Below are positions 13,701 through 24,096 of a DNA stretch of 45,483 bases, piece by piece; positions within the stretch are counted from its first letter, which is position 1; every line of letters begins with the position of its first letter. The position numbers and the translations under genes were made by a program. Under the pieces are notes generated by a model. It was not told the origin of the DNA. It made no database searches and saw only the letters and a program-made list of their open reading frames with translations. The stretch comes from Zygnema cylindricum (taxonomy: Eukaryota > Streptophyta > Zygnematophyceae > Zygnematales > Zygnemataceae): the NCBI GenBank assembly GCA_037447655.1, contig JBBHKE010003316.1, positions 126,001-171,483 on the forward strand. The letters are read 5' to 3'.

Positions 13701-16700
13701 CTGTTTGATGCTTAATCCTGGCAAACCTTATTCTGTTTCATGCTTGATGGACTTGCTTTTTTTTTTCTCTTGCCAGGATGCCAGTTTGCTGCGGTTTTTA
13801 GTGGACATGAGGGGAGAGGATTGCACGACGCGACAACTCCGTGATGACCTTATGACCATGTTAGTCGCAGGACACGAAACGACCGCCGCCGTGCTCACCT
13901 GGGCAACATATCTCCTGGCACAGGTTAAAACAAATCCTAAAACCGGCTGCAAAACCCTAAAAATCTCTGAAAGGGACGCTACAAACTAGAGAAACTGTAA
14001 GCACTATGAATCATAGTTTAAATGTGCTAAAACAATTGGAAACGCTATTTGCAGTAAACCCATGCTATACACATACTATTTGGTGTAATATATGTATTGT
14101 TTTGGGTAACCTCATTCGGTGATTCCAATGGTTTTCGTACATTTGAACTAAGCTTTGGATACTCCTGAAAAGACGGCACTTCCCTGAAAAAACCTGAGGA
14201 CCTTATTCAAACCTTAATAATCCCTGAAATTTCATTATGGCCCTTGTAGAAAACCTTAATAAAAGAAAATGCTGAAACCTTGCAGTGGTAGCAGTTGACA
14301 TACCGTATACCCACCCTGTTCAACTCAACGGCAGTTCAATACTTATTCAATTGTTTCCTAAGAATTGAACTTTGAAATACTGAGTTTTGGGATTTGAACC
14401 TGGCTCCATGAAATTTGATGAATACTGAACTTTGCTAAGTAGTATGTATTACTGTCCGTCAACGACTTCACATTTCAACTTTGGTTTGACGGAAGAGATT
14501 AGAACGTGTTTTGCTGTTTATGTTGTTATTGGGACATTTCCGTGTAGAATTTTGACAGTTTTGAACATGACCGCAACAGCATCATTAAAACAGTTCAACT
14601 AGCCCAAATGCTTAAAAATTTTAGGGGTGGGTACTACAGTAGTTAGAACCCCACAATTTTCTTTTGTGCATTCGTGGGGAGAGCTGAGTGTGTTTTATTT
14701 TTTCCTTTTTGACCCTAAAGTCTAAAATGGAAGCTCGTTCATTCATTATTCCATTGGCTCATTCACCTATATTCTTTTGTTTTTGGGTTTACTTTTTTGT
14801 TTTAGTTATTTTGTTCAAGTTTTTGCTGTGGTTTTCCTTGCTCTTCATTCTTTGTGTCATTCTTTTTTTCTTTTTATGCTTTCTTTGTTTTCTTCTTTCT
14901 TTTTATTTTTTGTTTTTTTCTTTTTACTTTCTTTGATGTTTTCTTTTTGTTATTTTGACAGCATCCGGAAGTTGTACAAAAGGCACAGGCGGAGGTAGAT
15001 TCAGTTTTGGGGGATAGGAAACCAACTTTGGAGGATTTGAAGCAATTGCGGTGAGGATTCCCAGGCTTTGAAAAGAAAAGGGAGAAAAATTGGAAAGAAA
15101 GTGTTACAGAATTTAACAGTGTTAAATATTAGGATATCTACTTTCACAGTGTTTGCTCCTTTTCTTATCTTCTACTCTGCCTATTCTTTCTGCTCCTTGC
15201 ACTTTTAGGTCCCATTTTTTCCGTTTTCTTGCTTTTTTAGCTCTCTTTTTTCTTCTTAATGGAGGAAGTGACAATTGGATTGTTCAGATTGGTGCGCTTA
15301 ATCGTCGCGGAGTCCTTACGGCTTTTCCCTCAGCCTCCCCTTCTCATTCGTCGATCTCTCCAGTCCGACTGCTTACCAGGTAGACAGAAGGAGAGGAGAG
15401 GAGAGGGTTACTCAATAACAACGTCGTGAATTAATAATTCTAATTCGTTTCCAGATTGCCCTCTGCATTGAAACAGTTCAATGTAAGCCACGCCATTTGG
15501 AACTGAATTAAAATTAATAATCCTAGTATTCACCCCAGGCTAATAATTCATCTACTCTAATATTTGCAATTCACGGTGTACTGTAATACCACAAATATTA
15601 GACCTCAAATGGTCATTTGGCCGAATGCCAGACAGTTATTCCGTCTCAAATCTCAATATACCGATAAAAAAAAGTGTAGAAATGCCTCCCACTTCACAAC
15701 ATAAAGTTACTTAAGAGCTCAAATCTACAAACTTATTACAGCCTTAATATATATTATCTTCTTGAAGTCTAGAGGAGGTAAGCACATTGAAATTCAAATT
15801 TTATATGTTGTGTTATTACGGTTTAGGATATATACGAGTCTGAAACTGCACTTATGGATATGGATAATATGGATTCGCAATGAGCTTGAAAGCATATGCG
15901 ACATATTCTTTCTGTTTTGCTGTTTTCTTTTATCTGGCACAGAAAAAAATTATGGTTGTGTTCATTGTCTGTAATTAGAAGAGGAAATAAAAAATGTGTT
16001 TGGAATCAGAGCTGAGAACCGACCAATGGGGTGATATTAGGTGGCCACTTGGGAGCATCCGAGGGTTATCCAATCCCAAAAGGCACAGATATTTTCATTT
16101 CTGTAAGCCTCCTTTTTCTTCCTTTTCTAAAGTTATAGGTTCGTTTTTTGACTTCTTAAGTTCAATGTTCTCTGCTCCGTTTTCAGGAAACTTCATAGGT
16201 TTTTGAAAATTTAAAAGTATATGATAAAAAGAGAGGGAAATAGCAAAGTTATAATCAGGAGAATTGTCTCTGTTTTGTCGTCAGTGACTAAGGATCACGC
16301 ACCAGAAAATTATACCAATTTGAAAATAATGTTATTTTTAATGTTTATACCAATTTGAATGGCATGTTTACTTTTCTGAAAGATCATACCGATTTGAAGT
16401 TATTTTTTATGTTTTTGAAAGCCTATTCCAATTTTCCCGTAATGTTTATCTTTCTGAAACTTTACACCAATTCGAAATTAATTATTTTTTTGCAAAATAT
16501 TACCAATTTGAATTTTACCAATCTTAACTCTTACCAATCTGAATGTAATGTTTATTTTCTATCTGTAGATTTACAATATGCATCGTTCCCCATTCTTTTG
16601 GGATGATCCTGAGGCATTTGATCCGGAGCGTTTTTTGCGACCGAAAAGTGGTGAAAACATCGAAGGCTGGGAAGGATATGATCCCAACAGGGCACAAAAT

Positions 16701-17683
16701 TCGTTATACCCGAATGAAGTGAGATTATAACCACCAAGAAATCCCGTTTTTTTATTCTCTTGTTGCTTTTTTTTCTTCGTTTTTTTTGTTTTCTTTTGTG
16801 TCGAAATGTTTTGTTTTGTTGAAACTGGTATATTCCATTGTTGGCTTACGAGCTCTTATTCTTTTAAACTTTTATAAAGCTTTTGAACTTTCACTGTTTA
16901 GACTTGTTTTATCACTTTTCTTGTGTTTGAGTAAATGAAATAGGTAAAATTTATAAAGGTAAATAAACAGCAAGAAAGGATTTTTCCTTGAGGTCTTTTT
17001 TGGAGACTAGTCGCATTTTTTTTCACCGATGTACAAAATCTGGGATTAAAAATCTGAAGAATTTTCATCATGGGCCTTTTGAAAATGAAATGGGAGGTTT
17101 TCCCTCTTATTTCTTAGTGATCCAGGTTCAGGTTTTTGTTTCCTTTGCAAAAATGACGTTTTCCCTTTCTAAGGCTTGGTAACATCAAGCTTTTCATTTC
17201 CTAATAACAAGTTTCCATCTCCGATTATTATGGTTTTCTTTTCCTTATTAGCCCGGTTTCTTTTCAAGATATCAAGGTTTTCATTTCCTAACATCGATGT
17301 GTTTATTTCCTATTTTAGAGGTTACTCATTGTCAAGGTTTCATTTCCTTTTCTATTGAGGTTTTCATTTCCTTTTTATCGAGGTTTTCATTTCCTATTTG
17401 GTGTGGATTTGTGTTCCAGACTAATGCAGATTTTGCGTTTTTGCCCTTTGGAGGAGGGCCTCGAAAATGTGTTGGAGATCAATTTGCCCTAATGGAGTCC
17501 ACTGTGGCTTTGGCGATGCTTCTACGGAGATTCGATTTCAGTTTAACGGGAAAGGCCGAAGACGTGGAACTCGTTACAGGAGCCACAATTCACACAAAGG
17601 CAGGACTTTGGTGTAATCTGAAGCCGAGAAGCGGTTTAAACGAGGGAGTGAAACAAAAGGAGTCGTCTCTTGTGAATTCGTGA
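7776..17683 (+). CDS. CYP97B: Cytochrome P450 CYP97B (carotenoid hydroxylase family), plastid
   Basis: Fourteen exons with matching phases: 7776-8008, 10589-10784, 11316-11423, 11776-11860, 12299-12534, 12693-12769, 12892-12988, 13259-13306, 13777-13923, 14962-15050, 15288-15379, 16041-16102, 16569-16718 and 17420-17683; about 627 residues. The N-terminus is a Ser-rich transit peptide; an in-frame ATG at 7761 is an alternative start. Visible P450 hallmarks are I-helix AGHETT (391-396), K-helix ESLR (447-450), PERF (509-512) and heme loop [14 protein letters not shown] with Cys557. CYP97B-specific blocks such as [18 protein letters not shown] and [15 protein letters not shown] set it apart from CYP97A/C. 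CYP97 enzymes hydroxylate carotenoid rings in plastids; the precise substrate of CYP97B is less certain. All key residues are intact. Intron 1 is 2.6 kb, and a small extra exon there cannot be excluded. Confidence 0.95.
8287..8350 (+). repeat. TTTTGTC heptamer repeat in CYP97B intron 1
   Basis: About eight imperfect units of ttttgtc in tandem, starting near cttttgtcctgtc and ending cttttgttagc. Confidence 0.8.
9698..9740 (+). repeat. Perfect 21-base tandem duplication in CYP97B intron 1
   Basis: The unit agtgcatgttttactcacat occurs twice back to back with no mismatch, so it is a recent duplication. Confidence 0.85.
13671..13806 (+). repeat. Duplicated acceptor and exon start, CYP97B exon 9
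   Basis: The true acceptor and exon start (13769-13798, ttgccag then GATGCCAGTTTGCTG) has a close copy about 98 bases upstream (13671-13700, ctgccag then GATGCCATTTTGCTG). The upstream copy keeps phase for DAILLTSV and then meets TGA, so its use would truncate the protein before the I-helix. Confidence 0.88.
16305..16560 (+). repeat. Degenerate tandem array before CYP97B exon 13
   Basis: Units built around tataccaatttgaa and a following tttttctgaaa segment recur about six to seven times with drift. They run up to about 10 bases before the exon 13 acceptor and supply its T-rich tract. Confidence 0.75.
17160..17405 (+). repeat. Degenerate tandem array before CYP97B exon 14
   Basis: Units like atcgaggttttcatttcctt (about 20-25 bases) repeat at least eight times with mutations, ending just before the acceptor at 17419. 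They form the pyrimidine-rich 3' part of the intron. Confidence 0.78.
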
Positions 17684-17763
17684 GTAGAAATAGGGTAACG
17701 AAGAACGGTTTAAATGGAGGAGTGAAACAAAAGGAGGCGACTCTTGTGAGTTTGTCAATAGGA
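17628..17763 (+). repeat. Tandem duplication of the CYP97B 3' coding end
   Basis: Bases 17628-17690 encode the C-terminal [17 protein letters not shown] and the stop. They are repeated with substitutions at 17701-17763 (cggtttaaa, gagtgaaacaaaaggag, ctcttgtga). The second copy lies after the stop and is untranslated. Confidence 0.85.
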
Positions 17764-18785
17764 AAGCGTTAACGGGACAGAAATATGTTGAGAATCTTTA
17801 GTTTCATGGGTTTTTATTATTATAAGGGAGTAGGTTAGTGTTTAATGAGTAGACTAAGAGGGTTGTTTTGTCTATGTTTTTTTGTTGGTGGAGCTTTTAG
17901 GATTTTTTGTATGTGACAAGAGATGTCCAGTTAAAGTGTTTTTGAGTTGAAGTGACGTTTACATTGGGCATATAGTTTTTGTTTTTTAAGTTTCTAGGAA
18001 ACCGTTTTTCTTCTAAAGCTTAAAGTTTGGCAAAATCGACACTTGGATGATTTTCCGGACTCGGTTGAACACAACGGTTGTTTAGAAAGAGAAGTAGTTG
18101 AAAAATAAAGAGCAATATCACATGTATGTGTCGCTTTCTTATAGTGCATGTTTGTGTTTCGATAGCTGGTATCTAGTTGTGTGTGTCCCATTGTCAATTG
18201 TCATCTGTGATTCCCTTAGTTTTATGAGTCTAGTCTCATAAACATTTACTTTGCCTTTCACTCTATGCTGAGATGGGTTCATCGCGCCTTGTTAATGAAA
18301 ATTTTCTTTTATGTAATATATTCTTTCACATCATTTCCAGTCAGTGACATACTATGTAGAGACATCACTTCTGCTGTGGGACCTCTCTGCTTCAATAATT
18401 CCCTCTGCAAAATGCAACATACATAAAAACAAACTACCAAAAAAATAAAAAAATGGAGAGCAGAGGAAGAATCGAGCGTAAAAAAAAAAATGAGGTGTGA
18501 ATCCTTTATTTGTTGTCAGTTTGGAGAGATGATGTAGTCTGTTTAGGAAGTTTTTACCGACTTTGCTTACTAACAGCTTCATGATCAGCGCTCTGAAGTG
18601 AGGAAAATGTGGGAAACTAAATGTGATTATCTTGCATCTCATTTCTTCGTTCCCATGTAGTAATATAGTTTATCGTTTGCTTTCTCAATAAAGAACGAAA
18701 TTCATATGCATAATTGGCAATTAATAACCGCATTTAGCGTTTCAACACAATTTTGCACATTAGAACTTGATGTTGAACTTGATGT
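17764..18785. other. CYP97B 3' flank, no gene recognised
   Basis: AT-rich sequence that probably includes the 3' untranslated region. Short open frames on the minus strand around 18000-18640 have no recognisable features. Confidence 0.5.
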
Positions 18786-19064
18786 TTAACGTAATGACAT
18801 GCATGGAGAGCAGAGTGAAAGTGGATGCGGGAGGTAAAGCTTGAACCTGAGGGTGGTGTGAACTGAGGCGGCGTGAAAGAATAGGTGGAGCCAATAGCCA
18901 AGCTCCAAAACCAACTCCCCCCTAGGAGAGAAAGCTGGACGCGAAGAATCGAAAGGAAGCGCCTCGAGAAGCTCGAATCGAATGGTGGCGTCAAGCTTAT
19001 CGTAACTTAATTCTTGGACGGGCGTAAGTGGCTTCGTAATAAGTGGAGAAAACCAATGTATCTG
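18786..19064 (-). pseudogene. Decayed LINE-type ORF fragment
   Basis: Read on the minus strand, this matches the middle of the 345-residue ORF at 32753-33790. It carries FELLEALPFDSS against SELLEALPYDTW, and after a frameshift GSWFWSLAIGS against GSGAWLLAIPI. The DNA shares agcttctcgaggcgcttcc and ggagcttggctattggct with that ORF. Several frameshifts make it non-coding. Flanking GC-richer sequence up to about 19260 may belong to the same insertion. Confidence 0.8.
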
Positions 19065-19325
19065 TTGTAAGTGATGGGAGGAGTAGAATATGCCGCCTCC
19101 AAAATAGACAACAAGAATAAGACACCGTCCGAAACACGAAAGACACGTGACGCGACATGGCGCGACGTGACACGACGCTGGGTGCAAGAAAAGAATCATC
19201 CCTAGCCAATAAATTGAGCGACAAGCATAAAGGCAATAAAGCACCTTTCCCTCAAGTAGGCAGCAAATACTAAACCCAACCCTCGTGCTCAGACGGGATG
19301 TGACACTTGAATGAGGGCAGTTGGC

Positions 19326-19640
19326 CCAGACTTGAGATCAAAAGCCCTACGACTTAACAAAGTATGGAGGATGCCCATGGCGGGGGGAAGATACATACAA
19401 AAAATACAAAGGTAGGGGTGGGAGGGGAACTGCGGATAAGGTAGGAGGGGAAGTGCGGATAAGGTAGGAGGGGAGGTGAGGGGAACATCTCGTCGAAAGT
19501 GCAAAAGCCACCTGACTCGAGATCAAAAGCCCTATGATTCAACAAAGTATGGAGGATGTCCATGAGGGGGAAAGAGGTGATACAAAGGCAGGGGTTGGAG
19601 GGGTAGAGGAACATCTCGTAAAAAGTGCAAAAGCCACCTA
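19326..19640. repeat. Tandem duplication, unit about 185 bases
   Basis: The block starting gagatcaaaagccct and running through caaagtatggaggatg to aagtgcaaaagccacct occurs at about 19334-19512 and again at 19518-19640, the second copy being shorter. The first unit contains an inner 21-base duplication (gcggataaggtaggagggga) near 19432-19475. No gene is evident. Confidence 0.85.
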
Positions 19641-20380
19641 AGTGTTAGGAAGGTTGAGGAGATCGTCTACGTGGGACAAATCTAGACTCATCCTGAAAAG
19701 TATTGCCCACCCTTCAATGTTATATTTCAATTCCAATTTCTTTGTCCATTTACGAATTTCACTTTTCGATTTATAATTTCAATCTCAGCTCCCGCATCGA
19801 TTTTGGTTTCAATTGCAATATTTAAGTATTTTGAAATTAATTTGAGGTCAGAATTTCAGTTATGTTTTTTTAATCTGTGTTTGGTTTAAAATTCCAATTG
19901 CAGACTTTGCTTTCTCTTAGGTCTTAATCTTAGTTATAATTTTCAATTTCACTTCCCATTTCAATTGCAATTTCAACTTCAATTGGAGATTCCAGTTTTT
20001 TTCATTCAATTCTTCCAATTCAATCCCGTTATTATTTTGCTTGTTTATTTTTTGCTTTTGGTATTCTCCATATTCCATTTTGACAAAAAATACAACAGAA
20101 AGCGCAATATGTAGTCTAAATTCTCCTCTTATTAATGTGTTCCTGGAATACATATTATAAGCAAAAATGACATGTCACTCTAAAGGTTAAACTCGCATGC
20201 ATGAAAAAGACAAATTCCGTACAGCTGTTACTATGCAGCATCTATGGAGCAGTACTATGCCACGTCAGCAGGCGACACGTGTTTCTACTGTCGCTGGCTT
20301 CTAGGAAGCTTTCCGAATAGATGATAGCAGGCCCTCTCGAACCAAATGTGCAAGTTATAGTTGGTCGAGCCTTTCAAAAC
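19641..20380. other. Intergenic, AT-rich with aattt/caatt repeats
   Basis: Degenerate short-motif repetition (tttcaattt, aattccaatt) from about 19720 to 20030. No coding sequence is supported. Confidence 0.55.
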
Positions 20381-20598
20381 TACACCGTGTATCACTATTA
20401 GTGTTAATGTTTTTTTCGTCTCTTAAAACATTTTTTCTCCGTGCACACATGTCGGATTGTTGATCTGGCGGTTGCAATTGAAAGGTAACATTCTCAGCTT
20501 CCAATTGGCTGTCTCAAATTGAAAATAGGACAAGTGTGCACGGAGAAAAGATGTTTTAAGTGGCGAAAAAATTATTAACACTAATAGCGATATTGGTA
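20381..20598. mobile_element. MITE, family A, copy 2
   Basis: A 218-base element opening tacaccgtgtatcactatta and closing ctaatagcgatattggta, with inner inverted blocks (ttttctccgtgcacac and gtgtgcacggagaaaagat). It has the same architecture as the copy at 20733. The right terminus has diverged. Confidence 0.88.
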
Positions 20599-20732
20599 CC
20601 CTCTTACCCTATAAAGCTTCAAGATGTTTTTTTTGTTTTGAAGTAGAGAAAGGGGAGTGGTTAGTCAACGAAGGAGCGGGCTATTAGGGGAGTGTCCTGC
20701 CAATTTGTTTTTCTTTGGTTGATTTGAGAGAA

Positions 20733-20953
20733 TACACCGTGAATCGCTATTAGTGTTAATAATCTTTTTGCCACTTAAAACATATTTTCTCCGTGCACAC
20801 TTGTCGGATTTTGGACTTGACGGTTGCGATTGAAAGGTAAGATTCTCAGCTTCCAATTGGCGGTCTCAAATTGAAAATTCGACAAGTGTGCACGGAGAAA
20901 AGATGTTTTAAGTGGCGAAAAAAATATTAAACCTATTAGCGATACACGGTGTA
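20733..20953. mobile_element. MITE, family A, copy 3 (best preserved)
   Basis: A 221-base element with inverted ends tacaccgtgaatcgctatta and tagcgatacacggtgta. Each arm is close to 90 bases and the spacer is short. The arms carry ccacttaaaacat/atgttttaagtgg and ctccgtgcacacttgtcgga/cgacaagtgtgcacggag. Confidence 0.92.
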
Positions 20954-21393
20954 TACGAGGAGCAATAAAAGAGTTCAGCGATAGTGACAACGATCCAGAT
21001 GATTGAGTTTTCGAAGATTAGACTGTAAAGTAGGGAAAAGAAAGAGCCAGATGCAATGTCTTAAGATAATATTTTTGCAAAGATGGTGAAAGAAAAAAGT
21101 GAAGAGAAAGGAAATGAGTGGTAACTAAAGTAGGGAAAAGAAAGAGCCAGATGTAATGTTGTTAAGAGATTCACCTTTTTTACAAAGTTAGTGGAAGAAA
21201 AAAAATGGAGAGAAAGAAAATGCATGGTAACTAAACATAGGCAGAGACTCGTGAACTACGGCACACGAGAATGAACGAAAGTTTCACGATTACGAGTCAC
21301 CTACAAAAAACAAACCGTACAGTCACAAAATGTCGAAAAGGACAACATACAACACATTATATACATTGTAGACGTCTACAACCGTCGCTACAG
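20954..21393. other. Spacer between MITE copies, no gene
   Basis: It contains a direct duplication: a block with taaagtagggaaaagaaaga, gccagatg and gtgaagagaaag occurs near 21026-21125 and again near 21125-21225. No coding sequence was recognised. Confidence 0.6.
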
Positions 21394-21613
21394 TACACCG
21401 TGTATCGCTATTAGTGTTGACATTTTTTTTGCCACGTAAAACATCTTTTATCCGTACACACTTGTCCGATTTTTAATTTCAGACAGCCAATCGGAAGGTG
21501 AGAATCCTAATTTTCAAACGTAACCGTCAGATTCACAATCCGAAATGTGTGTACGGAGAAAATATGTTTTACGCGACGAAAAAACATCAACACTAATAGC
21601 GATATACGCTGTA
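21394..21613. mobile_element. MITE, family A, copy 4
   Basis: A 220-base element opening tacaccgtgtatcgctatta and closing tagcgatatacgctgta, with the same inner inverted blocks as the other copies. Confidence 0.9.
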
Positions 21614-22353
21614 GTTTAATTTACAATTATCGCAAGTTTTGTAGACATCTACAATTGTCTCAGGATAACGTCTATAACCGCATATAACTATTTTCGTTTT
21701 CGGACATAGGGACACTCAAAAAGTTGAGGGAGAATCTTCGCTAAAAAATAAAGTTGCATCGCTAAGTTGCTGTTACATGAGCACCCACCGTAAAACATCT
21801 TTTTTTCGGTGCAGCCTTCCGAGGGTTTCGAACTTTCGATGGAAAAGGTCAGGATCTTACCTTCTGATTGGAGGTATCCGACCGGTGAACGGAAGCGGAC
21901 ATCGGATACATGTGAACGATATATCTTTGATTAAGGGTATGGTTACATCAGGAGGTCTCTGTAATAGTACGGACAACAAAATTGCTGTATTACAGAGGCC
22001 TCGGTTATATCGCGTATCGTCCGTAAACAAGCTTTCACATACGTGTTTTAATTTGAGTGGATCCACGTAATTTTACGATCAAATCTCTAAAATCGTCAAA
22101 GATTTGGAAACCGACCATTTTCGTATGTAAATCCGTACTTGCGTATTACGTACGTGTACTTCGCAAGTGTACCGCGTCAACGTACCTCATAGATCTCCTT
22201 CACTCTGCTGACTTTCAAGAAAAAATCGTATTTCTTTTCGGCAAAGATTTTACGGTCACCTTGTCCGAAGGCACGTGACTTTGGGGACGTGTGAAATTAT
22301 TATTTTTCATTGACACACGTGTCTATCATCCAGGTGTAGCGAATTGACTGGTT

Positions 22354-22398
22354 CTGTATTGGTGAACCCACCTCCGCGAGGTGGGTTCACCAATACAG
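22354..22398. repeat. Perfect 45-base hairpin (20-bp stem, 5-base loop)
   Basis: The stem ctgtattggtgaacccacct pairs perfectly with its downstream complement around a ccgcg loop. It lies in the left arm of the foldback element. Confidence 0.97.
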
Positions 22399-22692
22399 AG
22401 GCGGATGGAGTGATTGCTTCGCAGATGAAGACCAGAATGTAATCGGACGGTCGATGTTTTCTCCCGGATACTTGGAGAATCGTAATCTTAGGGTATGGTT
22501 ACATCAAACGAAAAGTGAGGTTTAATACAGCATTTTGTACTTGACCGTACCATGACGTACTACATTTCCGTGAGTTTCTTGAAAACAACATTACAGAAAA
22601 TAAGATTGCGATTCTCCAAGTATCTAGGAGAAGACATTGCCCGTCCGATTACATTTTGGTCTTCATCTGCGAAGCAATCACTCCATCCGCCT

Positions 22693-22737
22693 CTGTATTG
22701 GTGAACCCACCTCCGCGAAGTGGGTTCACCAATACAG
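22693..22737. repeat. Second copy of the 45-base hairpin
   Basis: Same stem and ccgcg loop as at 22354, with a single stem mismatch next to the loop (aagtgggt instead of aggtgggt). It lies in the right arm of the foldback element. Confidence 0.96.
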
Positions 22738-23234
22738 AACCAGTCAATTCGCTACACCTGGACGATAGACACGTGCGTCGATGAAAAATGAAAATTTTCA
22801 CACGTCCCCAAAGTCACGTGCCTTCGGACAAGGTGACTGTAAAATCTTTGCCGAAAAGAAATACAATTTTTTCTTGAAAGTCAGCAGAGTGAAAGAGATC
22901 TCTGAGGTACACTTGCGAAGTAAAAGTACGGATTTACATACGAAAATGGTCGGTTTCCAAATCTTTGACGATTTTAGAGATTTGATCGTCAACTACGTGG
23001 AACCACTCAAATCAGAACACGTATGTAAAAACTTGTTTACAGATGATACGCGATGTAACCGAGGCCTCTGTGATACAGAAATTTTGCTGTCTGTACTATT
23101 ACATAGACCTCTTGATATAACCATACCCTTATTTTCTGTAATAATATTTTCAAGAAACTCACAAAAATATAGTATGGAATGGTACGGGAAAGTACAAAAT
23201 TCTGTATTAAACCTCACTTTTCGTCTGATGTAAC

Positions 23235-24090
23235 TACACCGCGCATCGTTATTAGTGTCACGGTCACTAATTTGGGTTCTTAAAATTTTGATTTTTTTCC
23301 AAAAATAGTATACGTGATTTTAATTTTTCCTTGACGTTAATTGAGGTTCCGTACAAATTATTGCGATATATTGCCGATATATCGTATCGTCAATATATCG
23401 AAGCTAAAAAAAAAAAAATCCCACAGGTTTTCGAAGTCTCATGACTTCGGACAAGGTGACTGTAAAATCTTTGCCGGAAAGAAATACGGTTTTTTCCTGA
23501 AAGTCAGCAGAGTGAAGGAGATCTCTGAGGTACATTGACGCCGTACACTTGTGAAGTACACGTACATCATACGCAAGTACGATTTTCCAGACGGTCGGTT
23601 TCCAGATATTCGATGATTTTTGATTTTTTTAGTCAGCTTCCGTGGAACCACTCATATCAGAACACGTATGTAAAACTTTTTGACAAAAGATACGCGATGT
23701 ACCCGAGGCCTCTGTAATACATAAATTTTGCTGTCCGTACTATTACAGAGACCTCCTCGTGTAACCATACCCCAAATAATTAATTATTATAATTTCATAA
23801 TTAGTACTTTTTTGTCGGTTACATTTTGCGGCGTCTACCTTTAAGTCACGGAACGAAAATCACGGCGTACGTGGCGCATTAGACAATTTGACTTTTTCGC
23901 TAAAATAACATATTATATAAAAAAATAAAAAAAATAAATTTAAAAAATACTATATATCGCGATATATATCGCGATGATTTATGTTGGTTTCGGTACGATA
24001 TATCGAGGATCTTGCTCGATCGATATTCGATATATTGAATATCGAGATTATCGCGATATGAATTTACCCGATACCCAACACTAGATGTAA
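23235..24090. repeat. CGATAT palindrome-rich element
   Basis: Clusters of overlapping cgatat/atatcg palindromes at about 23365-23408 and 23945-24058 flank an AT-rich interior that includes the 23430-23772 arm. The right side ends tacccgatacccaacactag; its complement, ctagtgttgggtatcgggta, resembles termini seen in some hAT transposons. The class is uncertain. Confidence 0.45.
23430..23772. mobile_element. Partial third arm of the foldback family
   Basis: In the orientation of the right arm: cttcggacaaggtgactgta, then aaatctttgccg, gaaagtcagcagagtgaa and ggcctctgtaata, ending gtaaccataccc. It lacks the hairpin and the other arm, so it is truncated at the left. Confidence 0.85.
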
Positions 24091-24096
24091 TTATAC

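Larger units (their letters stand above)
21948..23233. mobile_element. Long foldback (inverted-repeat) element
   Basis: The left arm 21948-22490 and right arm 22600-23129 are inverted copies over about 530 bases, beginning gggtatggttacatca and ending ataaccataccc. The roughly 110-base spacer (22491-22600) starts with the same gggtatggttacatca terminus and is itself present inverted at 23130-23233. The structure is therefore nested or composite. Each arm carries a 45-base hairpin. Open frames in the arms exist only because the arms are similar to one another, and no transposase motif was found. Confidence 0.88.

Noticed and set aside
18352-18642. Minus-strand open frame of 96 codons between CYP97B and the LINE relic
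   Set aside because: Phe/His/Leu-rich composition from AT-rich DNA, no homologous family recognised, no splice partners.
22781-23233. 150-codon open frame in the foldback right arm, with a similar frame in the left arm
   Set aside because: Conservation follows the inverted DNA repeat, differences are not biased to synonymous sites, and the third arm copy has stops. No recognised domain.
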